A stretch of 64,000 bases of DNA from Flaveria trinervia (lineage: Eukaryota; Streptophyta; Magnoliopsida; Asterales; Asteraceae), in the NCBI GenBank assembly GCA_025506515.1, contig CM046452.1:41677874-41741873 (forward strand), read 5' to 3'. Positions 19,572 through 28,190 of this stretch are shown here, one piece after another (within the stretch, counting starts at the first letter, position 1; every line of letters starts with the position of its first letter). The notes below the pieces were generated by a model, which saw only the letters and a program-made list of their open reading frames with translations, was not told where the DNA came from and did no database searches. The position numbers and the translations under genes are program-made.

Positions 19572-21750
19572 TGTAAGGCCCCGTTCCCGGGACGCTCATA
19601 ATTGGGAAATTATCGCAAATAAACCATATAATTTACATATATAATTCCTAAAACATTGCAGCGGAATAAATTTAAACCATTTCTTATAATGATAATTGCT
19701 TTTGCAAAATAATACGTCATTGACAGATTATTAAATACTACTCATTGCATTACATCACAAAAACAATATCGCTAACAAAATGGATGCCATCCAAAAATGC
19801 CACGTAGTAGTCCTGTGACATCCTCAGCAACATTTACCTGCCAATTGGAAACACATAAAAGTCAACGCTGTTAAGTGAGTTTGAGTTTTATAAAATAAAA
19901 TACTTGTCTTTCGTTTAAAATCGTTATTTCCTTTCATACGTACACATAGATAATATCACTATTGTCTTCCTTTAACATTCATTCTTCATCTTTCATTCCT
20001 TTTTTCCGGACCAATATCATCAGCCATACCCCAAATGTAGGCACGAAGGGTGTACTAGGCCAAATTTATAAAAATACTTGACAAAGATCCCACCTGTATG
20101 ATATACCCCAAATGTAGCACAAACGGGTATTGGGCTGAAGTTTATCATACTTCCATAACGCATATATCCTGGCATCAACACCGGGGCAAGCAACAAGGAT
20201 TCCATACATAAGTTTACCCTAAACGTGAACACAAAGCGTGTACTGAGCCGAAGTTGATAAGACTTCCATAATGCACATAGCCTGGCACCAGCACCGAGTA
20301 CACATCCAAGGTCATATTTATAAGCTATACATTTGGCAAGTCACAAAGACTAGACCCCTTTGTGTATCCTTATGGGTTAGCTATACCACACAGTTGAGCT
20401 AACGACATTTTAGAGCTGTGCACCTCCTTACATTTGTTTGCAAGCCTTTGCATTTCATCATTCATTAATGCATGCATTCTTTCATAATTTGCGTTCCTCT
20501 TTTTATTATCTTTCCGCTTTACATTATGTAATACTTTCAATTTACTTTCATAATCATACCACGTAAAGCCACGGAAAATGTACATGAATAATAAGGAACA
20601 TAACATAACCATACATATATAACATCATCACAAATTATCATAAATGCCACATATCATAACATTAAGCATCACATCACATATGACATCATAAAGTCAACTT
20701 ACGTCCCCTAAAAACCTCCGCAAGTCAAAGCCTACACTTTATATTTCCTCAAAATTCAGAAAAATATTCTAAGTCTTAGCCGCATGGGCACTATGCAGGC
20801 ACATGGCCTTCTGGACGGAAAGGAACACTTAGGCGCATGGGAAGCTTCTGGGCGCATGGGAAGCTTCTGGGCGCATGGGCACTATTGGGGCGCATGGCCC
20901 AACACTTAGTCATTCTGGGCAATTCTAAGCGCATGGGCACTATGCAGGCGCATGAGTGCCTAGGCGCATGGCATATGGCAATGGCAACTATTTTCAACCT
21001 ATTCTAGGCAGATGGAAACTATTTAGGCATATGGGATCTTGGGCGCATGGACAACACTAGGCAAATTCAACCGTTAGGCGCATGGGCTAATCCAGGTGCA
21101 TGGGCAACTAACTCACACTATTATCATCATAATTCAGTCCTAAATCAACATACATCATGTTTTAAGCCTAGTTCTAGCATTCTAAGCAATAAAACATGAA
21201 CATAACACAACCATAACAACATAATCACCCATAATCATATCCCACCCGCATTCACACATACACATACATACGGGCATGAAACCCACATATATAAAAACAT
21301 TCACACATGCATTACCAGCCCCAAAATCAGTTAAAACATGTAAAAATGGGGTTCTAGAACTCACCTTATGTAGCCTTCGAGTATGACTTCTTCAACCCGT
21401 TTGCAAATTGAGTTCAACACTTAGAAACCCACCAAAAATACACACCTGAGCACACACACAAACACATAAGCATATAACCAAGGCATAGGCCGGTCAAAAA
21501 CAACTCAAAAACCCCATATTCTTACCTTGAATTCTGCCTTTTTCTTGTTCTTCAAAATCCGAATTCTGTTCTTTCTCTCTCTAAAAATTCAAAGGAAAAG
21601 TTGATGTTCAAGGTGTATGAGCGGCCATACACCTTTTGTACAAAATATATTATAATATTTTGTCATTTATTCATATTTAACCTCTCTACTTGGGTTGTAT
21701 TGCATTTTTTTCTTTTATTCATCTTTCTTTACAAAAATCCGGGTGTTACA
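19572..21750 (-). repeat. 5' LTR of Gypsy C (2,179 bp, intact)
   Basis: The plus strand runs TGTAAGGCCCCG...GGTGTTACA, i.e. TGTAACACCC...CTTACA on the element strand. Positions 20533-21750 match the truncated 3' LTR. It contains two internal repeats. One is a duplicated TATGATATACCCCAAATGTA-type unit near 20020-20300. The other is a degenerate GGCGCATGGGCACTAT array at about 20780-21110. The sequence outside (ACTCA) is the presumed 5-bp target duplication. Confidence 0.9.
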
Positions 21751-22826
21751 ACTCATCATATTGTCAATAAGTATATGTGATTATTAGCCATTAATTTCAA
21801 CAATATAAGCTCACATGAATCAAATCCGAGTTCACATAAAAAATACTTTGACAAGAACAAAACTAGATCATTAATGACATCAAATGATGAAAAAAGACAA
21901 TCAAATTCAATCAATGATGAATCTCAGAAGAAATCGTTCAAATCACTCAAACCCACTCTCAATGTCGGTATGTGATACAAGCACTAATAAATTGGGTATT
22001 GAAACATTTAGCTAATCTCGCTTCACATGAACAAGCAAGACTAAAGATAATATCATTTCTAACAAGATAAGGTCAATGTTGCCTAACTGTAAAAAGTCAA
22101 CCAGATTTGCTTCTGCCTAATATCGCCTCTAAGCTAATCTCGCTTATAAGATAGTTTCGCTTATAACCTAACCTTATCTTCCTAAGCATGACACTTACTC
22201 AAAGTTCAATCTTTATCAGAAAATTTAATTTTCAAAAGTAAATCCAAAAGTGATAAAATATTAAAATGTAATATTCATAAATGTTGATTCATAAAATGCT
22301 TGCTATTTTTACATTGCTTATTGTTAGAGTAATTTGTCCTTGTGTTTGGGTCCTAAACTCATGTTTAGCCTACTGAATGCTACTAACCATTATAGAGATG
22401 GGACAAGTGGTACCAATTGTACTTTATAATGAGCTTTCGTGTTCCAAAAAAAGTCAGCTATTCTCTTTATATTTTTCTATTTGTGACTTCCGCTAGTGAA
22501 TTTCATATAAAAAAACATGATTCCTTCTCACACTCCTTAATCGGATTGTTCGGTCGCATATATAACAACAGTTGAAAAATGGTTGCAGCAAGGCAATTGC
22601 GACATGTGTTTTTCCCATCACTTTTTTTATCGCAAAGATGTCGCATCAAGGGAATCTTGAGCGTTTGCAACCGAAAAGGCAGCGCAGATGCCCGGTTTTC
22701 TAGTAGTCTGGTGTTTGAAGAAGATAGTAAGAATGTAATGTGTGGAAGAACCCACCCGGGTTCATATTTCCACTCTCCACATTTTAGTGATTTTGTGTTT
22801 ATTTTTTCGTAATCGTACATATCGAC
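21751..22826. other. Intergenic AT-rich DNA, no supported gene
   Basis: No similarity to the surrounding elements is evident. One 77-codon ORF (22579-22812) is described separately. No TIRs, LTR ends or tandem arrays stand out. Confidence 0.6.
22579..22812 (+). CDS. Short ORF with presequence-like N-terminus, doubtful
   Basis: The 77-codon ORF begins MVAARQLRHVFFPSLFLSQR and is rich in Arg, Ser, Leu and Phe, with few acidic residues in the first 45. That composition resembles mitochondrial targeting peptides. It then reads SSSLVFEEDSKNVMCGRT, more like the start of a folded domain, but stops soon after. It could be a relic first exon of a nuclear gene for an organelle protein, with the rest deleted or in undetected exons, or simply a chance ORF. 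I do not recognise a family. Confidence 0.2.
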   Translation: MVAARQLRHVFFPSLFLSQRCRIKGILSVCNRKGSADARFSSSLVFEEDSKNVMCGRTHPGSYFHSPHFSDFVFIFS

Positions 22827-22832
22827 TTAAAT

Positions 22833-22891
22833 GCAATCATAAATAAAAACAAAACCGAGACAACATAAATAAAAACAAAACCGAGACAACA
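22833..22891. repeat. Short tandem duplication (~28 bp x 2)
   Basis: The unit ATAAATAAAAACAAAACCGA plus GACAACA occurs twice in direct succession with almost no difference. It is a simple local duplication in spacer DNA. Confidence 0.85.
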
Positions 22892-23042
22892 CGGGTAACC
22901 CCTAGCTGAAATTAAAGACTATTGAGGTCAATAAAATTGTCTTGTTCTTTGGAGTTGTACGCATGACATCTTGAACCAATTCATGTTAAACGATTGCATC
23001 CACTTGCGTTACTTTCAATCATTAATTTGAGAGGTAACTCCT

Positions 23043-23180
23043 ACGTACGTTCTTATTCTCCACTTGCCAATATATGTAAAGCAACATGTAACAAACTATA
23101 ATATTTTCCAAAATGTTTTTATTCTCCACTTGCCGGTGTAGGTAAAGCAACATGTAAGAAACTATAATATTTTCTAAAAT
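23043..23180. repeat. Tandem duplication (~68 bp x 2) beside the Mutator-like element
   Basis: Two units start ATTCTCCACTTGCC and both contain TAAAGCAACATGTAA and AACTATAATATTTTC. They differ by a few substitutions (AATATAT versus GGTGTAG). The second copy ends with the 9-bp site duplicated by the neighbouring transposon, so the duplication is probably older than the insertion. Confidence 0.88.
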
Positions 23181-24116
23181 AGTAAATGCATTTTGCATCC
23201 TTTGAGATTTTATATAAATTGTTATTTGAATTTAAAATTTAAAATTTTATTATTTGTATCCAAAAGTTTTATAAAAATTATCATTTGAATCCACTTAATT
23301 ACTCCTAATTAACGTCGTTATGTTTTAGAGGTATTTTAGTCAAAACAATAACAAAATAAAAAATCAACTCTACGTGGTATCTTTTAAGCGTTCAGTCTTT
23401 TTTATAATCACCATTGCGATTTTAATTTACCAGGAATGATGGCTAAAATTTCTTTTATTTAATCAAAAAAGACATCTCTAACATTATATTATATAAAGAT
23501 AAATATATCGATAGCCAACTAAAAGTGATTCATTTCTAATTTGATAATACATACAAAACATATATATATATATACATAAACAAGTCATATTATCTAAATT
23601 ATTTGAATTATAACCATAGAAGATAAATTATTTTAAAAGTATAAAAAATTATAAAATAACATTAACTGCTCATGAATAAGAATCATAAAACATCAATCAT
23701 TGTAATTATAATTAAGATCGAAGCCAAAGAAAACAATTTTAATTAATAAAACGAACAAAAGTAACACGATTCCTAAGCCAAAATACATTAATAAGACAAA
23801 ATAACAAAATATGATTACAGAGTCAAATCATAAATACAATTATAGAGTCAAATCACAAATACAATTATCAAAATAGGCTAAACATATAAAAGCCCTCACG
23901 TGAATTGGTTTTTGTTTTGTAAATTTTTAATTAAAATAAATTTCATGTTGGAAACTTAATGAAAAAAATTAACTGTGTTAGTTATGTGTATCCAAATATA
24001 TAAATTCAAATAGTAATTTTAACGAAACATTTTGATGCAAATAATAACATTTTAAACTTTTGGATTGAAATAACAAATTTTATTAAACTTGAGGGGCATA
24101 AAACGCATTTAACCCA
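23181..24116. mobile_element. Non-autonomous Mutator-like element (936 bp) with 9-bp target duplication
   Basis: The ends are long inverted repeats of roughly 115 bp. The left end includes TAAATGCATTTTGCATCC and TTGTTATTTGAAT; the right end read in reverse includes TTAAATGCGTTTTATGCCCC and TTGTTATTTCAAT, followed by matching blocks such as ATCCAAAAGTTT and TATTTGAAT. Exact TTCTAAAAT repeats flank it at 23172-23180 and 24117-24125. A 9-bp duplication with long TIRs is the Mutator signature. The interior is AT-rich with no transposase. It includes CACGTG at 23897-23902. It sits 324 bp before the C2 gene start codon. Confidence 0.88.
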
Positions 24117-24199
24117 TTCTAAAATTATGAATAAACATTGAAGCTATATATTTATTTATTATATATTAAATAAACATTGAAGTCTCTGAAAAGTTCAAA

Positions 24200-24440
24200 A
24201 GTTGACTAAATTAATTCTTCAAAAGTATTAGTTTACTAAAGACATGCATAGTTGACCATAGTCAACCCTCCATTCAGCAGTTGCCTGGAAGCTATATGCA
24301 TTTCCTACTAATGTACAAATTCATGCATAATACAAGTATTGTTATTTATTCTATATATACCCTAGCTCCATGACAACCATCGTGAGAGCAAATATTATTC
24401 CATTCCTAAATTAACTAGATAACTGTAAACTAGTTACGCA
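24200..24440 (+). promoter_or_regulatory. Promoter region of the C2-domain gene
   Basis: A TATA-like box CTATATATAC lies at 24351-24360, about 85 bp before the ATG, so transcription probably starts near 24385-24392. Upstream are three TTGAC W-box cores: TTGACT at 24202, and a facing pair TTGACC at 24252 with GTCAA at 24261-24265. W-boxes bind WRKY factors, which fits a stress-responsive gene, but their function here is inferred. Confidence 0.6.
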
Positions 24441-25667
24441 ATGAGGTTTCGCAAGTTAGAGATCGTCGTCCACTCTGCAAATGATCTAGACGACGTCAAA
24501 TTCTTTGGTACCATGAGTCCCTACGCCATGTTTTGGATCGCCGCAGGGGGCCAAGTGTCGGAAATATATAAAACCAACGTGGCAGAGAAAGCCGGGCGTT
24601 ATCCTGCGTGGAATAAACGCAAGAAATTTGAGCTCGATCCCACGAAGAAGGACTACGTCCTCTACTGCGTGATTCAACATGATGGTAAGTTGTTCGATCG
24701 GACGATAGGAGAAGTTGAAGTTCCCTTCACTGAGCTCCTCGCGGGAGGTGGTTCAAGTACGAGAGCTAGTTATCCGGTGAAGATACCTCATATCGGAGAG
24801 GTAAAGGGGGAGATCATAATTTCACATAAGTTCTTAGACCCGGTGGTGGGTGGTTCTAGAACTAGAACCACCACCGGAAAAGTATCTAGCACTGGTGGAC
24901 CGACCACCAGCAAAGGATCCAGTAAGACTGGAACCAAGAAGAAGGACGGTAGCATACGGATGAGCATGAGCAGCAACAAAGTCTCCACAAAAGGAACGAG
25001 TGGTAAGGAGCGCACAGGGAACGTGTGTAGGCCGAAAGAGACGGTTGAACGAAAGAAGACAAATGCTAGCATGCAAATAAGCAGCAACAAAGTCTCCGGA
25101 AAAGGAACAATTGGTAAGGAGCAAGCAGGGAACGTGCGTAGACCCAAAAAGGCGGTTGAACGAAAGAAGAAAGATGGGTTGCCAAAAAAGATTGTGAAGA
25201 GTGTTGGGGTCAGAGTGGGTACTGAAGCTGTTTTGTTAACGGGAACGGTTGGGGCTGTGGTTGCTGGTGAATTTCTCTTTGATGGAAATCAAGAACAAGA
25301 CCAGAATGAGGATGAATATGCTGGAAACGAGGATGAAGATGGAAATGAAGATGAAGATGAAAACGAGAACCAGAACGAAGATGGAAATGAAGATGAAGAT
25401 GAAAACGAGAACGAAGATGGAAATGAAGATGGAGATGAAGATGAATACGAGGACGAAATCGAAGATGGAGACGAAGATGTTGATCAAGATGAAGATGAAG
25501 ATGTTGATCAAGATGAGGATGAAGATGAAGATGTTGATCAAGATGAAGATGAAGATGAGGATCAAGATGAAGATCAAGATGAAGATGAAGATGAAGATCA
25601 AGATGAAGATGAAGATGAAGATGAAGATGAAGATGAAGATGAAGATGATTACGATGAAGAATGCTAA
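24441..25667 (+). CDS. C2-domain protein, SRC2-like, with hydrophobic segment and long acidic tail
   Basis: The 408-residue intronless ORF is the only intact host-type gene seen. Residues about 5-131 form a plant C2 domain of the SRC2/BAP kind (RKLEIVVHSANDLDDVKFFG, PAWNKRKKFEL, IGEVEVPFTELL). The loop-1 Asp usual in calcium-binding members is Ser (TMSPYA), so calcium binding is uncertain. Residues 140-250 are Ser/Lys/Gly-rich with two copies of a 37-residue repeat starting SSNKVS (177 and 214). Residues about 254-280 are hydrophobic and Gly/Val/Ala-rich, resembling the membrane-associating segment of SRC2-type proteins. Residues 284-408 are almost only Asp/Glu/Asn/Gln. C2 proteins of this type act at membranes in stress signalling. 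The start is the first ATG after the TATA box. Confidence 0.85.
   Translation: MRFRKLEIVVHSANDLDDVKFFGTMSPYAMFWIAAGGQVSEIYKTNVAEKAGRYPAWNKRKKFELDPTKKDYVLYCVIQHDGKLFDRTIGEVEVPFTELLAGGGSSTRASYPVKIPHIGEVKGEIIISHKFLDPVVGGSRTRTTTGKVSSTGGPTTSKGSSKTGTKKKDGSIRMSMSSNKVSTKGTSGKERTGNVCRPKETVERKKTNASMQISSNKVSGKGTIGKEQAGNVRRPKKAVERKKKDGLPKKIVKSVGVRVGTEAVLLTGTVGAVVAGEFLFDGNQEQDQNEDEYAGNEDEDGNEDEDENENQNEDGNEDEDENENEDGNEDGDEDEYEDEIEDGDEDVDQDEDEDVDQDEDEDEDVDQDEDEDEDQDEDQDEDEDEDQDEDEDEDEDEDEDEDDYDEEC
25290..25660 (+). repeat. GATGAA/GATCAA-type coding microsatellite
   Basis: An imperfect hexanucleotide array (GAAGAT, GATCAA, AACGAG variants) becomes purer towards the 3' end, with uninterrupted GATGAA units near 25610-25647. 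It encodes the acidic tail of the C2 protein. Because the unit is a multiple of three, length changes keep the frame, so copy number may vary between individuals. Confidence 0.92.
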
Positions 25668-26063
25668 TGATGAATTAATATGATGCTATTAAAAGGGAAA
25701 CGAGCTAGCTTCAGTATTGAATGATTTGCTTGTGTGTTTAATCCTGCTATTGTTTGCATGTTAAACTAATGTAATTATTGTTTTCAAAGAACCAATGTGA
25801 GTGTCTAACTACGAATTAAAAAAAGAAGAAGCTGCTTTTGTGAGTTGATAAGTCTCAACTTTCAATATCAATTATATATTTTTTTAATATCAATTTTACT
25901 TTATAATAATACTATCTACGTTTAAATTAATTTTATATTTTTACTAGTTTTATAATATCAACTTTATATTTTTAATTTATAATAATACTACCTACGTTTA
26001 AATTAATTTAAAAGTTTGCCAAACACAAGATTTGTATAAACATTTTTTTAATCTGTTTTTCTT
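25668..26063. other. 3' flank of C2 gene, AT-rich
   Basis: It holds the presumed 3' untranslated region, with AATTAAAAAAAG near 25815 as a possible polyadenylation area. An AT-rich stretch has a duplicated block (TAATAATACTACCTACGTTT and close variants at about 25905 and 25980). No gene is seen. Confidence 0.55.
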
Positions 26064-26957
26064 TTATGTTTTCATTGGTTCTATCATTTCTCTAAATATA
26101 CTATTTTTATTTTGAAAATTTTTAAAATTCAAAGCCATGAAATATAATTCTTGAAGCACCGAATAACTAGTGGGATAATAAACTCCCGATAATTTTGTAG
26201 TTGAGTTTTTAAACACCTCAAGAAATTCGGATAAATGTTCAATATTTTTCCAACCCAAATCCGGAAACAGGTCGGCTTCGCAATTATCCGAAAGACTATT
26301 ATGAAAAGCTTTTAAAGTGCCTTTTTGTTTTAAAGCACAATCAAACATATGACAAGTCGAATTCCACCGAGTAGGTACATCCCAATTAGGCCCTAAAAAT
26401 CTAGATTCGGGCAAACCGTGTGGCGCCGACCAAACGTCACTAGTTAAGTTTACACCGGTATTTAAATTTTCAAATAATACAATCAAATCATTTTTTGTTT
26501 GTTTCCATAATTTTAAATTATAACGTCTAAGTGTAGTACGACTTACGTGAGTGTAACGAGGTTGAAGCGTCTCTCGAATTAAGTTGGTTAACCGAGGGTT
26601 GTCGAAGTGATTGAAAGGCAAAGCTTCTTGAATCACGAACTTTGCCATTCAATCTCGAACCTCATTAACATTGTAATTAAAGATTCCACCGTCTCCACTC
26701 AATTGTGTTTGTTGCCAATCCAGATTACTTTTCAACGACTTACAAAACTTCTTGGTAATGTGTTTGTTTAAAGTCGTGTTAGAATCTTTAGCAAGTAAAG
26801 CTCCACAAAACTTGCAACGAGCCTTTACAGATCCGTCACTCAACTCAACCATATCCCAATTGCACCAAACATCCATGTTACGATTGTGTGGAAGAACATG
26901 AACGATGGTTGGAGAGTTCGATGAACCTTGACCAACGGAAGATTGAGAGTGAGCCAT
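26064..26957 (-). pseudogene. hAT transposase, internally deleted and C-terminally truncated
   Basis: From the ATG at 26957 it encodes a BED-type zinc finger (VWCNWDMVELSDGSVKARC, then KFCGALL and LNKHITKKFC). After EVRD an in-frame TGA (26649-26651) is followed directly, in the same frame, by MAKFVIQEALPFNHFDNP, part of the hAT N-terminal region. It reaches LTSDVWSAPHGLPES, containing the first catalytic Asp, then joins RFLGPNWDVPTRWNST, which lies far downstream in full-length family members. Roughly 150 residues of the catalytic core are therefore missing. It ends at MIEPMKT, before the C-terminal catalytic Glu and dimerisation region. Confidence 0.85.
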
Positions 26958-27062
26958 ATTGAAATTTGAGAATAAACGAGAGTAAACGAGAGTATTGTTT
27001 GCGTTTTTTGGGTATGTTTTTTTTATGTTTGAAGTTTGAGTACCTTACCATATCAACCCACA

Positions 27063-27072
27063 CCTATTTATA
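27063..27072 (-). promoter_or_regulatory. TATA box of the hAT transposase gene
   Basis: The minus strand reads TATAAATAGG about 105 bp before the transposase ATG at 26957. This is a textbook plant TATA motif, so the promoter of the truncated gene appears preserved. Confidence 0.65.
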
Positions 27073-27233
27073 CTTATTTTAGAGACAAAAACAATAAAAA
27101 AAGGTCAAATTTGGTCCACAACGGCTATATAGCCGTTAAAAACGGCTAGTAAAAAAATGGTTGAAACCGGGTCCAACTCGGGTTCAACCGTTCGGGTCCG
27201 GTTCTGGGTCGGGTCCGGTTCTTATGAATTCCA

Positions 27234-27308
27234 AACACCCCAAACCGGGTACAACCCACCGGTTTTTTCCGGGTACAACCCACCGGTTTTTTCCGGGTAC
27301 AAACCGGG
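27234..27308. repeat. Subterminal tandem repeat of the hAT element
   Basis: The unit GGGTACAACCCACCGG followed by TTTTTTCC occurs twice in succession, and further ACCGGGTAC copies follow. It probably represents amplified transposase-binding motifs near the terminus. Confidence 0.8.
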
Positions 27309-27395
27309 TACACCCGGTATCGGGTTGTACCCGGACCCGGGTCCGGTTTGGGTATGCCGGGACGGGTATGGACCCGTTGTTTTTGTTCAACTCTA

Positions 27396-28180
27396 GGTTG
27401 AATAGAGATTGTTTTGAGTTGGCTTGGGCTTAAGGCTGGTTTGGGCTATGTCTCCTCTCAAATCGTACTCAATAAATTCATCACTAGTTTGTTGGTTTGT
27501 ATAAGGTTTTTCATCACAATGATAAAAACCTGTCTTTAGATTTGTTGTTTTTTGATCGTGTTCATCGATCTTCATTGCATGATCAAGTTCTATGTTCCGC
27601 ACATGTTTCTCACTTTGACGATTTATATTCGTTGTTATTTTCTAGTAGTGTTTGGGGTTGAATAAACTAGGGTTTACTATTTATGACAGAATGAACTTTC
27701 TAAAAATCAACATAACAAAATTAACTGCAAAATTATTATGAATGATTTTAAGTGCATATTTTATAATTATAGTTTAACGGTATCAATATGTTCCATAAAA
27801 TCAAAGCATGTTTTGGTAGAGTATAATATAACTATTTATAAGTGAAAATGAATTCTGATGGAACAGTTTGCAACGGATTGAAAAAAGCTAGACAAAATTA
27901 AAACATCAACCGACGTTCAAAGACTAAATAGGTGGTAGTTTTTTTTAAGTCTTGTGCCTACATATAGGAACTGTCGTGCAACCTTCACACTCACCTTAGT
28001 GTACCAAAACAGTGTTTCTTGAACGCTATTTATAGTTTTTTTGTTTTTTGTTATAGATACTATTTTGATAAATAGTTTTTCTTTAAACACTAGTTTGGTT
28101 AAAAAAGTTTAACTTCACCTTACGATCACAGTATTCATGATAAGTTGTAAGTTAAAAAAAGTGACTTGAGCAAAAGAAAG
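27396..28180. other. Spacer without recognisable genes
   Basis: AT-rich sequence with short chance ORFs only. No terminal repeats or similarity to other parts of the window were found. Confidence 0.55.
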
Positions 28181-28190
28181 AAGATAACCA

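Larger units (their letters stand above)
13464..21750 (-). mobile_element. Gypsy/chromovirus (Tekay/Del-like) element C
   Basis: A Ty3/gypsy element on the minus strand with 2,179-bp LTRs. The 5' LTR is complete; the 3' LTR is cut by Copia B at 13464. Order from the 5' side: LTR, primer-binding site, gag with zinc knuckles, protease, RT, RNase H, integrase, chromodomain-like tail, purine tract, LTR. RT before integrase plus a terminal chromodomain indicate a chromovirus, and long LTRs fit the Tekay/Del clade. The same family occurs on the plus strand at 44442-64000. It is decayed throughout. Confidence 0.92.
26064..27395 (-). mobile_element. hAT (Ac-like) transposon, 3'-truncated
   Basis: The right end, CAACTCTA at 27388-27395, gives TAGAGTTGAACAAAAACAAC on the element strand, a plausible hAT terminus. 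The subterminal zone (27160-27385) is packed with ACCGGGT/GGGTAC motifs, and 27120-27137 is a perfect palindrome AACGGCTATATAGCCGTT; such repeats are typical transposase-binding zones. The transposase gene follows. The left end with the dimerisation domain and second TIR is missing, so no target duplication can be confirmed. It is non-autonomous. Confidence 0.8.

Noticed and set aside
22322..22500. Possible solo LTR beginning TGTTAGAG
   Set aside because: No matching CA end with flanking duplication and no second copy in the window. The TG start alone is not enough.
23897..23902. Functional G-box assigned to the C2 promoter
   Set aside because: It is over 450 bp above the TATA box and inside a transposon. 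I kept it as an observation, not as a called regulatory site.
25236..25683. Long ORFs in other frames of the acidic-tail microsatellite (Met/Lys-repeat on +, Ile/Phe-repeat on -)
   Set aside because: A hexanucleotide array without stop triplets is open in several frames. Only the C2 frame links to a recognisable domain, a start codon and a TATA box.
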